NCBI GenBank assembly: GCA_022600345.1
Contig: JAHZKP010000017.1
Location: 1-43,986 of the forward strand
Direction: 5' to 3'
From: Alphaproteobacteria bacterium
GTDB taxonomy: Bacteria > Pseudomonadota > Alphaproteobacteria > Rhizobiales > Hyphomicrobiaceae
Length of the DNA stretch: 43,986 bases
Part shown: in pieces, positions 1-8,219 of the stretch
How the letters are laid out: every line of letters begins with the position of its first letter
How positions within the stretch are numbered: position 1 is the first letter of the stretch
Position numbers and translations under genes: made by a program
Notes under the pieces: generated by a model
The model's input: only the letters and a program-made list of their open reading frames with translations
The model's database searches: none
What the model was told of the DNA's origin: nothing

Positions 1-243
1 TCAATAGATCGTGCATCAGGCTATTTTCGTGCCGCATGGTGTTGATCCCCTTTCGTGTCCCGAGTTGCCGCCAAGCCCTCGAGTCATAGAAGAATCAATG
101 CCATGCCCTTTGTCCATAATAATCGAACCGGACAGTAGTGAAGCGCGCCTCCGGCACGACTCGCCGCTTGAGAAGCAGAATTGAATCGATTTGGTCGGAA
201 AGGGCTCTAGCTCCCAGCGCCCCCCGGAGGCCCGCCCGTACCG

Positions 244-2067
244 TCAGCTCGCAGCCTTGACGTATGAGCCCGGCGCGTCCTCGAGTGTGCCAAGCACTTT
301 GCCCGGTTCACGCGCCTCGATCTGCCTGCCCGACTGTTGGGACAGCCATTCGCTCCAATAGGGCCACCACGACCCCGTCGTTTCCTTCGCCATGCCCATC
401 CAGTCTTCCAGAGACTCAGCAGACGACTTCGATGCCGTCCAATACTGGTATTTGACCTTGGCTGGCGGGTTGATGACGCCGGCAATATGCCCGGAGCCCG
501 CCACTACAAGCTCAACCGGCCCGCCAAACAATTGGGCGCCGATGAACACCGATTGCGCAGGTGCGATATGGTCTTCCTTGGCGGCCAGGTTGAACACCGG
601 GATTTTAATGTCGCTGAGGCACAATTTCTCGCCGCTGACTTCCAATTCGCCTTTGGCCAGTTTGTTCTCGTTATAGAATTCGTTTAGATAGTAGTGATGG
701 TTCGCCGCCGGCATCCGGGTGGAATCCTGATTCCAGTACAACAGATCGAACGGGAACGGCTTCTTGCCGAGCATGTAGTTGTTGACGATGTAGGGCCACA
801 CCAGATCCTTCGGACGCATCATGTTGAACACGTTGGCCATCCGCGAACCATCGAGATAGCCGCGCTTGGCCATCACTTCATCCAGGTCGGCAAGTTGCTC
901 ATCGTCGATGAACAACAACAGATCACCGGCCTTCGTGAAGTCGACCTGCGTCGTCAGGAACGTCACCGACTTGAACACGTTATCCTTTTCCTTGCCCTTC
1001 GACAGGTAGGCTAGCGTAGTCGCCAACAGGGTTCCGCCCACGCAGTACCCCAGCGCATTCAATTTTTTCTCGCCAGTCTCCTCACAAGCCGCTTTTGCTG
1101 CCGTGAGGATCCCCTTGTGCATGTAGTCCTCAAACTGCACGTCCTTCAGCGAACTGTCCGGGTTGACCCATGAGATCACGAATACCGTGAAGCCCTGCTC
1201 GACGACCCATTTGATAAAGCTCTTGGGCGGCGTCAAATCGAGAATGTAGAACTTGTTGATCCACGGCGGAACGATCAGCAGCGGCCGCTTGTGGACCTTC
1301 TCGGTCGTGGGCGTGTACTGGATGAGCTGCATGATTTCGTTCTGGAAAATCACCTTGCCCGGCGTCGTGGCGAGATTCCGGCCGACTTCGAAAGCATCGA
1401 TGTCCGTCTGGCTGATCTTTAACAGGTCGCCTGACTTCTTCATGTCTTCAGTCAGGTTCTCGATGCCCTTGACCAGGTTTTCCGCATTCGTCGCGATTGT
1501 TTCGCGCACCACCTCCGGGTTGGTCAGCGGGAAGTTGGATGGCGAAAGTGCGCTTGTCAGTTGCCGGAAATGATATTCGGCCCGTTGGCGGTCGCGTTCC
1601 CCCAGCCCATCGGTTTTCTCCAGCATTTCTTCCGCCCACCGCGTGGTCGCCAGATAGGACTGCTTCCAAAAATCGAAGTAGGGGTTTTCGGACCATTCAG
1701 GGTCCTTGAACCGGTTGTCGCTTGGGTCGGGCGCAGCAACCGGCCGCGGGTCGTCACCGACCATCTTCATCAACGAGTTGTTCCAGATTTCTGCGTAGGT
1801 CCGCATCAACTCGGCCTGGCTTTCCGCCAGTTGGGCTGGGTTTTCCATCATCCACCGGGCCAGCAGGTCCTTGACGGTCTTGGAGGCTTCCTGCATTTCG
1901 CTTGCCGTGGAATACGGCGTCGTCTCATTATCGGCGCGATTGAAATAGTTCGTCATCACGCTGCCGGCACCTTCCATGAAGCGCAACATGTTCTGAGCGA
2001 ACTGGTCAGGATTGGTGATCTGGTAGTGGGTGAGGTCGGGCGTTGAGAGATTTTTCTCGTCGGACAT
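244..2067 (-). CDS. phaC: Class I poly(3-hydroxyalkanoate) synthase PhaC
   Basis: PhaC polymerises (R)-3-hydroxyacyl-CoA into polyhydroxyalkanoate on the surface of storage granules. The 607-residue protein has the class I length of about 590-610 residues. An alpha-helical N-terminal domain (about 1-240) precedes an alpha/beta-hydrolase core. The lipase-like box reads GYCVGG with the nucleophilic Cys near 342. The other triad members are Asp near 499 (KEDHIAP) and His near 527 (GSGHIAG); their spacing matches the characterised Cupriavidus enzyme (Cys319, Asp480, His508). It stands alone: no phaA, phaB, phaR or phasin is visible. It is transcribed leftwards, divergently from the small lipoprotein gene across about 220 bp that must hold both promoters. 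The ATG at 2067 has only a weak purine-rich ribosome site. The identification is very secure; class III/IV is unlikely given the length. Confidence 0.96.
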   Translation of the reverse strand: MSDEKNLSTPDLTHYQITNPDQFAQNMLRFMEGAGSVMTNYFNRADNETTPYSTASEMQEASKTVKDLLARWMMENPAQLAESQAELMRTYAEIWNNSLMKMVGDDPRPVAAPDPSDNRFKDPEWSENPYFDFWKQSYLATTRWAEEMLEKTDGLGERDRQRAEYHFRQLTSALSPSNFPLTNPEVVRETIATNAENLVKGIENLTEDMKKSGDLLKISQTDIDAFEVGRNLATTPGKVIFQNEIMQLIQYTPTTEKVHKRPLLIVPPWINKFYILDLTPPKSFIKWVVEQGFTVFVISWVNPDSSLKDVQFEDYMHKGILTAAKAACEETGEKKLNALGYCVGGTLLATTLAYLSKGKEKDNVFKSVTFLTTQVDFTKAGDLLLFIDDEQLADLDEVMAKRGYLDGSRMANVFNMMRPKDLVWPYIVNNYMLGKKPFPFDLLYWNQDSTRMPAANHHYYLNEFYNENKLAKGELEVSGEKLCLSDIKIPVFNLAAKEDHIAPAQSVFIGAQLFGGPVELVVAGSGHIAGVINPPAKVKYQYWTASKSSAESLEDWMGMAKETTGSWWPYWSEWLSQQSGRQIEAREPGKVLGTLEDAPGSYVKAAS

Positions 2068-2291
2068 GTTTTCTGCCTGGGTTTGAACGTTTGCTCAGAT
2101 TTAGTGTTGTTGGGCTGGCAATTTTACGCAGCCGTTCAGCATTGCGGGATTCTCGCAAATAACCTAGTGCTGTTTGAGTGACGGGAGCAACGCAACATTA
2201 GTGCGTAAAAGCGAGCGCTCCGTCCCGGCCACACTGTAGCATATTGGTACAAAACGACTTTGAAATTGAATTTGGAGCTCAGATTCGGGCC

Positions 2292-2510
2292 ATGCTTCGA
2301 GCCTCATCATTGCTAGCGCTGTCGATCGCAGCGCTCCTCGTCACGGGCTGCGGCGTTGCTGGAACGGCAACCCAACTCCCCTCGCTTGACCGTACCGCGC
2401 CCGCAAACCTGCTCGACGCCAAGCAAAGTAAGGCCGCAATGCAGCAGATGGCGCGCGAAGCCGAGCAGCGCGAAAAACAGGCGTTGCGGGAAATTGAGAA
2501 GTCCCGCTGA
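2292..2510 (+). CDS. Small predicted lipoprotein (72 aa)
   Basis: I do not recognise a named family. The protein begins MLRASSLLALSIAALLVTGC, a type II signal peptide with positively charged n-region, hydrophobic h-region and an LVTGC lipobox, so Cys20 should be lipidated and the protein exported. The mature part is about 50 residues, hydrophilic and probably helical, with a Gln/Glu/Lys/Arg-rich end (AKQSKAAMQQMAREAEQREK). The reading frame stays open upstream to 2244, but the ATG at 2292 places the signal peptide at the true N-terminus and is preferred. It is divergent from phaC and not obviously in an operon. Small entericidin-like lipoproteins of this size are common in Alphaproteobacteria, but nothing here allows a function to be named. 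Confidence 0.7.
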   Translation: MLRASSLLALSIAALLVTGCGVAGTATQLPSLDRTAPANLLDAKQSKAAMQQMAREAEQREKQALREIEKSR

Positions 2511-2557
2511 CGGATTCCCAGGCCTTCGCTGTCCGTTGCGGGGGGGCGCCTAGGGGG

Positions 2558-2698
2558 CTATGCCCGCCATTCCATCAGCGGATCGTGGTCGCATTTCCGC
2601 ACAAAATCGTTCTTGCGCTTTTCAACCCTGGACGCAATTGCAGCCATAGGCGTATTTAGAGCATACGCTGTCCCGTCGATGGGATAGAAATCCACCAT
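2558..2698 (-). CDS. Possible small hypothetical protein (46 aa)
   Basis: A short frame on the minus strand starts at ATG 2698 and ends at TAG 2558. It encodes a peptide beginning MVDFYPIDGTAYALN and ending DHDPLMEWRA. The composition (mixed acidic, basic and aromatic residues, with no Arg/Ala/Pro/Ser bias) resembles a real protein more than the GC-driven shadow frames around it. No clear Shine-Dalgarno site is visible. It would be convergent with the small lipoprotein gene and divergent from the aminotransferase gene. I know no family for it. It could equally be a chance frame. Confidence 0.33.
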   Translation of the reverse strand: MVDFYPIDGTAYALNTPMAAIASRVEKRKNDFVRKCDHDPLMEWRA

Positions 2699-2804
2699 TT
2701 GCGGGCGACGGCTTGCCCGCCGCCTCGCGATGAAGAAAGGCCACGGTCGTGTCACCCTCCTCTGGGGCCGTACGATTGAGCCGCAATGAACGAAAGATCT
2801 GCCC

Positions 2805-4031
2805 GTGATCGAGGAATTCCATTCTATCAAGCGCCTGCCGCCATATGTGTTCGCCGAGGTCAACCGGTTGAAGGCGGATGCGCGGGCGGCTGGGGCCGAT
2901 ATTATCGATCTGGGCATGGGCAACCCCGACATGCCCACCCCGCAGCACATCATCGACAAACTGGTTGAAACGGTCGCCAAGCCGCGTACGCACCGCTATT
3001 CGGCGTCCAGAGGTATTACGGGTCTGCGCAGGGCGCAGTCGGCCTATTACGACCGCCGCTTCGGCGTCAAATTGGACCCTGAAACCCAGGTCATTGCCAC
3101 CCTTGGTTCCAAGGAAGGCTTCGCCAACATGGCCCAGGCCATCACCGCGCCCGGCGATGTCATTCTGGTGCCCAACCCCACCTATCCGATCCACGAATTC
3201 GGCTTTATCATTTCAGGCGCTGCGATCCGCCACCTGCCGTGCGGCAACGGCGAGGACTTCCTGCGCGCCCTGGAGCGTGCCTGGAGCCATTCGGTGCCCA
3301 AGCCACGCGCGGTGGTTTTGAACTTTCCAGCCAATCCCACCGCCATGGTTGCCGACCTCGATTTCTATAAAGAAGTCGTCGCCATGGCCAAGAAGCTGGA
3401 CCTGATCATACTGTCGGATGTCGCCTACGCCGAAGTCTACTTCGACGGCAACCCGCCGCCATCGCTATTGCAGGTTCCAGGCGCCATGGACGTCGCAGTC
3501 GAGTTCACCTCGTTATCCAAGACCTACAACATGCCCGGTTGGCGCATGGGCTTCGCGGTCGGCAACGAGCACCTGATCGGCGCCCTGGCCCGCGTCAAGT
3601 CCTACCTCGACTATGGCGCCTTCACGCCAATCCAGGTCGCCGCCGCCGCCGCCCTGAATGGACCGCAGGATTGCGTCGCCGAAATCCGTGAGGTCTATAA
3701 GACCCGCCGTGATTGCATGGTCGAGAGCTTCGCGCGCGCCGGCTGGGATGTGCCCCCGCCGCCTGCCACGATGTTCTGCTGGGCCCCGATCCCCAAGCCG
3801 TTCCAGCATCTGGGCTCTGTGGAATTTTCCAAGCTGTTGATCGAAAAGGCCGATGTCGCGGTTTCGCCCGGGCTTGGCTTCGGCGAATACGGCGAAGGAT
3901 ACGTGCGCATTGCACTGGTCGAGAATGAGCAGCGCATCCGGCAGGCCGGCCGCAATCTGAAGAAGTTCTTCGCAAGCGCCAAGGACACGCTGCACAACGT
4001 CGTCCCGATGAACCAGAACGCCACGCGATAA
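2805..4031 (+). CDS. Class I/II PLP-dependent aminotransferase, AlaC / LL-DAP-aminotransferase-like
   Basis: A fold-type I aminotransferase of 408 residues. The N-terminal RLPPYVFAEV and DLGMGNPDMPTP segments match the AlaC (glutamate-pyruvate transaminase)/YfdZ subgroup. NFPANPTA is the substrate-carboxylate loop, SDVAYAE holds the cofactor-binding Asp and Tyr, and Lys239 in SLSKTYNMPGWRMGF is the Schiff-base lysine. The frame is closed by a stop at 2787 and the only usual start codon before the conserved block is GTG 2805, so that start is used. hom follows after 20 bp, suggesting one transcript. Such proteins are often labelled LL-diaminopimelate aminotransferase. Because dapD and dapE of the succinylase route are in the same window, a DapL role is unlikely; alanine or another amino-acid transamination feeding or draining the hom pathway is more plausible. 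Confidence 0.85.
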   Translation: MIEEFHSIKRLPPYVFAEVNRLKADARAAGADIIDLGMGNPDMPTPQHIIDKLVETVAKPRTHRYSASRGITGLRRAQSAYYDRRFGVKLDPETQVIATLGSKEGFANMAQAITAPGDVILVPNPTYPIHEFGFIISGAAIRHLPCGNGEDFLRALERAWSHSVPKPRAVVLNFPANPTAMVADLDFYKEVVAMAKKLDLIILSDVAYAEVYFDGNPPPSLLQVPGAMDVAVEFTSLSKTYNMPGWRMGFAVGNEHLIGALARVKSYLDYGAFTPIQVAAAAALNGPQDCVAEIREVYKTRRDCMVESFARAGWDVPPPPATMFCWAPIPKPFQHLGSVEFSKLLIEKADVAVSPGLGFGEYGEGYVRIALVENEQRIRQAGRNLKKFFASAKDTLHNVVPMNQNATR

Positions 4032-4051
4032 GGCGACGAGACACAAGCATC

Positions 4052-5377
4052 ATGACAAAATCACTTAAACTCGGCATTGCCGGCCTGGGCACTGTTGGCT
4101 CAAGCCTCATCCAATTGCTGGCAGCCCACGGCGACCGCCTCACCGGGGTTCTTCCCCAGCCGTTGCGCGTCGATGCCGTTTGCGCCCGCACACGCGGCAA
4201 GGATCGCGGCGTCAACCTCGACGATATCCGCTGGTTCGACGATCCCGTCGCGCTTGCCCGGGATGCCGGCATCGATGTCTTTGTCGAACTGATCGGCGGT
4301 GAGGATGGCCCGGCGAAAGCCGCCGTCGAAGCAGCCCTGGCATCCGGCAAGCATGTCGTCACCGCCAACAAGGCGCTGCTTGCCAAGCACGGCGTAGCAC
4401 TTGCCAGACTGGCCGAGGAAAACGCCGTTGCGCTGAACTTCGAAGCAGCCGTTGCCGGCGGTATTCCGGCCATCAAGACGATGCGCGAAGCCTTCCTGCC
4501 CAATAAGATCTCGCGCGCTTACGGAATTCTGAACGGCACCTGCAACTACATCCTGACGACGATGGAGGATGAGGGGCGCAGCTTCGCCGATGTCCTCAAA
4601 GAGGCCCAGGACAAGGGCTATGCCGAGGCCGACCCGACCTTCGATATCGGCGGCTTTGACGCCTGTCATAAGCTCGCTTTGATGACCAGCCTGGCGTTCG
4701 GAACCGAAGTTGCCGCCGATCAGATCCACGTTGAAGGCATCGAGACCATCACCAAGGCCGATATCGAGGCCGCCAGCGACCTGGGCTATCGCATCAAGCT
4801 GTTGGGCGTGGCAGCCGAAACGAAAAGCGGAATCGAAGCCCGCGTCCACCCCGCCATGGTCGCCAAGAACTCAGCCATCGCCGAAGTCTCCGGCGTCACC
4901 AATTGCGTCGCTCTTGAAGGCGATTTCACCGGCTCCATCCTGCTCGTCGGCCCTGGCGCCGGTGGTGGCCCAACGGCTGCTGCCGTTGCCAGCGATATCA
5001 TCGATGTCGCTCGTGGCATCGTGCTGCCGCCGTTTATCACCCCGGTTGGCGACCTTGCACCCCACAAGCGCGCCCGCATCGATGAGCATTGTGGCGCCTA
5101 CTACCTGCGCCTGACGTTGCGCGATGAACCAGGCGCTATGGCGGGAATCGCCAAGTGCATGGGCGATGAGGGCGTCTCGCTCGAAAGCGTCGTTCAGCGC
5201 CGTGAGATGAAAGCACTGCCAGGCAGCGGCAAGCCGACCCCGGCCGGCGAGGCGGCAACCGTCATCATCATCACTCACGAGACCACCGAAGATGCGATCG
5301 GCAAGGCGGTCCACGCCATCGAAGCAATCGAAAAAGTCGCCGAAAAACCCCAGGTTATCCGCATCGAGAAGCTCTAA
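4052..5377 (+). CDS. hom: Homoserine dehydrogenase
   Basis: Reduces aspartate-4-semialdehyde to homoserine with NAD(P)H, the step committing carbon to threonine and methionine rather than lysine. The 441-residue protein has the usual three parts: a Rossmann domain with GIAGLGTVGSSL at 8-19; the catalytic/dimer domain with AAVAGGIPAIKTMRE, GILNGTCNYILT and EADPTFDIGGFDACHKLAL; and a C-terminal ACT-type regulatory domain (from about 350, YYLRLTLRDEPGAMAGI) that normally confers threonine feedback inhibition. It is a monofunctional enzyme, not an aspartokinase fusion. It starts 20 bp after the aminotransferase stop. recJ follows in the same direction after 283 bp occupied by a degenerate repeat; in related genomes glpX commonly sits there (from recall). 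Confidence 0.96.
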   Translation: MTKSLKLGIAGLGTVGSSLIQLLAAHGDRLTGVLPQPLRVDAVCARTRGKDRGVNLDDIRWFDDPVALARDAGIDVFVELIGGEDGPAKAAVEAALASGKHVVTANKALLAKHGVALARLAEENAVALNFEAAVAGGIPAIKTMREAFLPNKISRAYGILNGTCNYILTTMEDEGRSFADVLKEAQDKGYAEADPTFDIGGFDACHKLALMTSLAFGTEVAADQIHVEGIETITKADIEAASDLGYRIKLLGVAAETKSGIEARVHPAMVAKNSAIAEVSGVTNCVALEGDFTGSILLVGPGAGGGPTAAAVASDIIDVARGIVLPPFITPVGDLAPHKRARIDEHCGAYYLRLTLRDEPGAMAGIAKCMGDEGVSLESVVQRREMKALPGSGKPTPAGEAATVIIITHETTEDAIGKAVHAIEAIEKVAEKPQVIRIEKL

Positions 5378-5417
5378 CAGGGCGTCAAACGGCAGCGACC
5401 GGCAGCCCGACCAATTC

Positions 5418-5582
5418 GTCATTCCTGTGCGAGCGCGGCACAGCCGCGTCGAAGCACGGGGATCCAGCGCGAGAAGCGTCGAAGACACAATGACTGTAGT
5501 GCCTGCGGCGCTTTTCTCCTGGATTCCCAACGCTCGCTCGCCTTTTTTGCATCCACGCGGCTCTCGAGGTCGAGAATGATGA
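5418..5582. repeat. Degenerate intergenic inverted repeat between hom and recJ
   Basis: The spacer contains an imperfect palindrome. Its left arm starts GTCATTCCTG (5418) and reaches GGGGATCCAG (5458-5467); its right arm starts CTGGATTCCC (5519) and ends GAATGATGA (5574-5582). The terminal GTCATTC/GAATGAT and inner GGATCCAG/CTGGATTCC pairs match the layout of dispersed non-coding repeats common in proteobacterial genomes (GTCATTCC...GGAATCCAG...CTGGATTCC...GGAATGAC). The centres of the arms have diverged, and the right arm carries extra T-rich sequence, so the unit looks old. I see no gene in it. Confidence 0.6.
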
Positions 5583-5660
5583 GGTGTGCTTATCCCCACC
5601 CCTCAGATCGCCCTGCATCCTCGAATCGGAGTACACGCAACGTAAAGGGGGACTTAGAGC

Positions 5661-7520
5661 ATGGGCGCTGCTGAAAAACTGACCGACACCGGACCAGCCG
5701 ATTCCGAACCATTCCTCGGCGTCGCAAATTCCGTGCGCGGCTTTCAATGGCGCGAACGCATCAGCGGCCATGGCCACGCCTTGGCCTCCGCTATCGCCCA
5801 AAATCATGGCCTTCCCGAACTGTTGGGCCGTGTTCTGGCCGGTCGCGGCGTCACAAGCGACGATGTGCCGGTTTTCCTCGACCCCACGCTCAAGGAGCTG
5901 ATGCCCGACCCCAGCGAGATGCGCGATACCGACAAGGCCGCAGCCCGCATCGCAGACGCCATCGAAAAAGGCGAAAAGGTCGCAATCTTCGGCGACTATG
6001 ACGTCGATGGCGCCTGTTCTTCAGCCCTGATGGCGCGCTTCCTGAGCCGCCACGGCCTAAAACCGCGCATCTACATCCCAGACCGCTTGTCTGAGGGCTA
6101 TGGCCCCAACCCGACCGCCATGGAAACCCTCATCAAGGACGAAGGCCACAGCCTCGTCATCACCGTTGACTGCGGCACCACCAGCTTCGATCCGCTCGCC
6201 CACGCCAAGAAACTTGGCGCTGAAGTGATCGTCATCGACCACCACCAGTCCGACGACACGCTCCCCGACGTCCACTCGGTCATCAACCCCAACCGCCAGG
6301 ACGATATTTCCGGTCAGGGGCACTTGTGCGCTGCAGGCGTCGTGTTCCTGGTCTTGGTCGCGACCGCGCGCGAACTGAGGGGCCGCAAATACTACGCCGG
6401 CGACAACAAGGAGCCGCCCCTGATCGGCGAACTCGATTTGGTCGCGCTCGCCACCGTCTGCGATGTCGTTCCCCTGGAAGGCTTGAACCGCGCCTACGTC
6501 ACCAAGGGCCTTCAGGTCATGCGCCAGCGTCACAACGCCGGATTGCGCGCGCTGTTCGATGCTGCCGGACTCGATTCCGCTCCCACCCCCTACCACCTGG
6601 GCTATATCCTCGGCCCCCGCATTAATGCCGGTGGACGTATTGGCGATTCCGGCCTGGGCGCGCGATTGCTCAGCCAGGCAAATCCGCGTGAAGCCCACAA
6701 GATTGCCGAGACGCTGGATCGCTTGAACCGTGAGCGCAAGTCCATCGAAACCCAGACGCTTGAACAGGCGATGGCCGAAGCCGAACACGCCGTCGACGAG
6801 GACCCCGACCTGCCGATCATCGTGCTGGGCGCGGAAGACTGGCACAAGGGCATCGTCGGCCTCGTCTCCAGCCGCCTCACCGACCGTTTCCAGCGGCCTT
6901 CCTGTGTCCTGTCGTGGACCAGGGACGCGGCATCGGGTGCCATCAGCGGAACCGGTTCGCTTCGCTCGGTTGCCGGAGTTGATATCGGCGGAGCCGTTCG
7001 CGGTGCGGTTGCTGAAGGTCTTTTGATCAAGGGCGGCGGGCACGCCATGGCGGCAGGATTGACCGTTGCCCAGGACAAACTCCCCGAACTTAAGGCCTAC
7101 TTGGCCAAACGCCTCGCCGACACCGCCACCGCGGCACGCGAAGCCGCCAGCCTGGAAGTCGACGGCGCGCTGACGCCATCGGCAGCCAACGATGAGCTGG
7201 TAACCCTTCTTGATCGCGCCGGCCCCTACGGTCAGGGAAATCCGCAGCCGCGCTTTGTCTTTCCCTCGCACCGCGTCCGCTTTGCCAAGATCGTTGGCGA
7301 AGCCCATGTGCGCGCCGTGGTCGAGGCTGGCGACGGCTCTCGCCTCGATGCCATTGCCTTCCGGGCTGCCGGCCAGCCGTTGGGCGATCTCCTGATGGCG
7401 GCCAATGGCGGCATGCCGATTCATATTTGCGGCACCGTGCGCCGCGATACCTGGGGCGGCCGCAACAAGATCGAACTCACCATCGAAGATGCCGCCGATC
7501 CGCGCAAAATCGCCAGATAG
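5661..7520 (+). CDS. recJ: Single-stranded-DNA-specific 5'-3' exonuclease RecJ
   Basis: RecJ degrades single-stranded DNA 5' to 3' in RecF-pathway recombination, mismatch repair and base-excision repair. The 619-residue protein shows the DHH-family metal-binding motifs in order: GDYDVDG (motif I, 111-117), VDCGT (169-173) and IDHHQSDD (DHH, 193-195). Later come the DHHA1 domain with SGTGSLRSVAGVDI and KGGGHAMAAG, and a C-terminal OB-like domain (GQGNPQPRFVFPSHRV). Length is typical. The ATG at 5661 follows a GGGGGA ribosome site at a suitable distance. The gene lies downstream of hom across a repeat-bearing gap, so it may have its own promoter. tRNA-Glu follows on the same strand. Confidence 0.96.
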   Translation: MGAAEKLTDTGPADSEPFLGVANSVRGFQWRERISGHGHALASAIAQNHGLPELLGRVLAGRGVTSDDVPVFLDPTLKELMPDPSEMRDTDKAAARIADAIEKGEKVAIFGDYDVDGACSSALMARFLSRHGLKPRIYIPDRLSEGYGPNPTAMETLIKDEGHSLVITVDCGTTSFDPLAHAKKLGAEVIVIDHHQSDDTLPDVHSVINPNRQDDISGQGHLCAAGVVFLVLVATARELRGRKYYAGDNKEPPLIGELDLVALATVCDVVPLEGLNRAYVTKGLQVMRQRHNAGLRALFDAAGLDSAPTPYHLGYILGPRINAGGRIGDSGLGARLLSQANPREAHKIAETLDRLNRERKSIETQTLEQAMAEAEHAVDEDPDLPIIVLGAEDWHKGIVGLVSSRLTDRFQRPSCVLSWTRDAASGAISGTGSLRSVAGVDIGGAVRGAVAEGLLIKGGGHAMAAGLTVAQDKLPELKAYLAKRLADTATAAREAASLEVDGALTPSAANDELVTLLDRAGPYGQGNPQPRFVFPSHRVRFAKIVGEAHVRAVVEAGDGSRLDAIAFRAAGQPLGDLLMAANGGMPIHICGTVRRDTWGGRNKIELTIEDAADPRKIAR

Positions 7521-7653
7521 GCGCAAACGCCCAGGGGGCACAGCCAGCGCGGCTGAATTAACCCGGCAAAACAGCATTTCGCCGCCCGAGACAAATTGCG
7601 CCCTCTAAGGGCTTGAATTACCGTTCGAACGTCAATATACACAGGTGCTCTGC

Positions 7654-7728
7654 GGTCCCTTCGTCTATCGGTTAGGACGCCAGATTTTCATTCTGGAAAG
7701 AGGGGTTCGATTCCCCTAGGGACTGCCA
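7654..7728 (+). tRNA. tRNA-Glu (anticodon UUC)
   Basis: A 75-nt cloverleaf can be drawn by eye. The acceptor stem GGTCCCT/AGGGACT has one G-U closing pair. The D-arm contains GGTTAGG. The anticodon stem CCAGA/TCTGG encloses loop TTTTCAT, with TTC at the anticodon position. The T-arm is AGGGG-TTCGATT-CCCCT. The discriminator is G at 7725 and CCA is encoded at 7726-7728. It sits alone between recJ and the prkA operon, on the same strand as both. Confidence 0.97.
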
Positions 7729-8173
7729 CGCGCCCTTAAGCGCCGCATTCGGCACTGCCGAAACCTCCCCCCGCAAACAGCAATTATGAACTTCGGGATG
7801 TCGCCCCGTGACAGCACACGCCATCGAGCCCGGTCTGGTTCATCGATGCAACGCTGTTGGTCACGAAACGGGTCCACTTCACGAATGCTGTTGCATATGC
7901 CCCTGCATTTGCGATGATAGAGCCAAGATGTGAGCGCTTACAAAAAAGGCTCACAATGCAGCCGCAGGCAGGCGAAGCTGTACTGAATTTAGCCAAGAAC
8001 GTTCTTCTTGAGCCCGGTCAACCGCGAAAAGGCCGTTAAAATCCACGCGGGCATCTGAAATGACTGTTGCCGTACAGGACGTTGTGAGCTGTTCAGCAAA
8101 TCGGGGAAGGTGAGGGGGCTCGCCATACCGAAGCTAATTTTGCCCCCTATATACTAAAAGGGATCACAATTGA
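7729..8173. other. Non-coding stretch upstream of prkA
   Basis: About 445 bp with no convincing gene; the short open frames here have poor composition and no ribosome sites. It must contain the prkA operon promoter. A TATACT -10-like hexamer at 8150-8155 is the only promoter-like element that stands out, and it has no good -35 partner. I found no sigma-54 type GG/GC pair and no clean GGAAC/CGTT pair of the alphaproteobacterial general stress factor. tRNA-Glu, just upstream, may share readthrough. Confidence 0.5.
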
Positions 8174-8199
8174 GGTTTGCCGTATTAACAGTGCAAACC
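8174..8199 (+). promoter_or_regulatory. Inverted repeat in the prkA leader
   Basis: GGTTTGC at 8174-8180 and GCAAACC at 8193-8199 form a perfect 7-bp inverted repeat around a 12-nt A/T-rich centre. It ends 20 bp before the preferred prkA start (ATG 8220) and just before the GGAG ribosome site at 8210-8213. It could be an operator for a dimeric regulator or, if transcribed, a leader hairpin affecting ribosome access. Position and symmetry are seen; function is inferred. Confidence 0.45.
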
Positions 8200-8219
8200 G
8201 CACGAACATGGAGTTCGCT

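Noticed and set aside
2805-4031. Assignment as DapL of the aminotransferase lysine route
   Set aside because: dapD and dapE of the succinylase route are both in the window, making a DapL function redundant; the family name alone is not enough.
6057-7577. Long antisense open frames opposite recJ and several other genes
   Set aside because: They arise from GC-rich codon use in the real genes, have no ribosome sites or recognisable domains, and overlap firmly identified genes completely.
8161-8186. GGATC...CGTA as an EcfG-type general stress promoter for prkA
   Set aside because: The -35 should be GGAAC and the spacer 16-17 bp; here the first element is off consensus and the spacer is 15 bp.
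8208-8219. ATG 8208 as the prkA start
   Set aside because: No ribosome site precedes it, whereas ATG 8220 has GGAG six bases upstream; the four extra residues add no conserved sequence.
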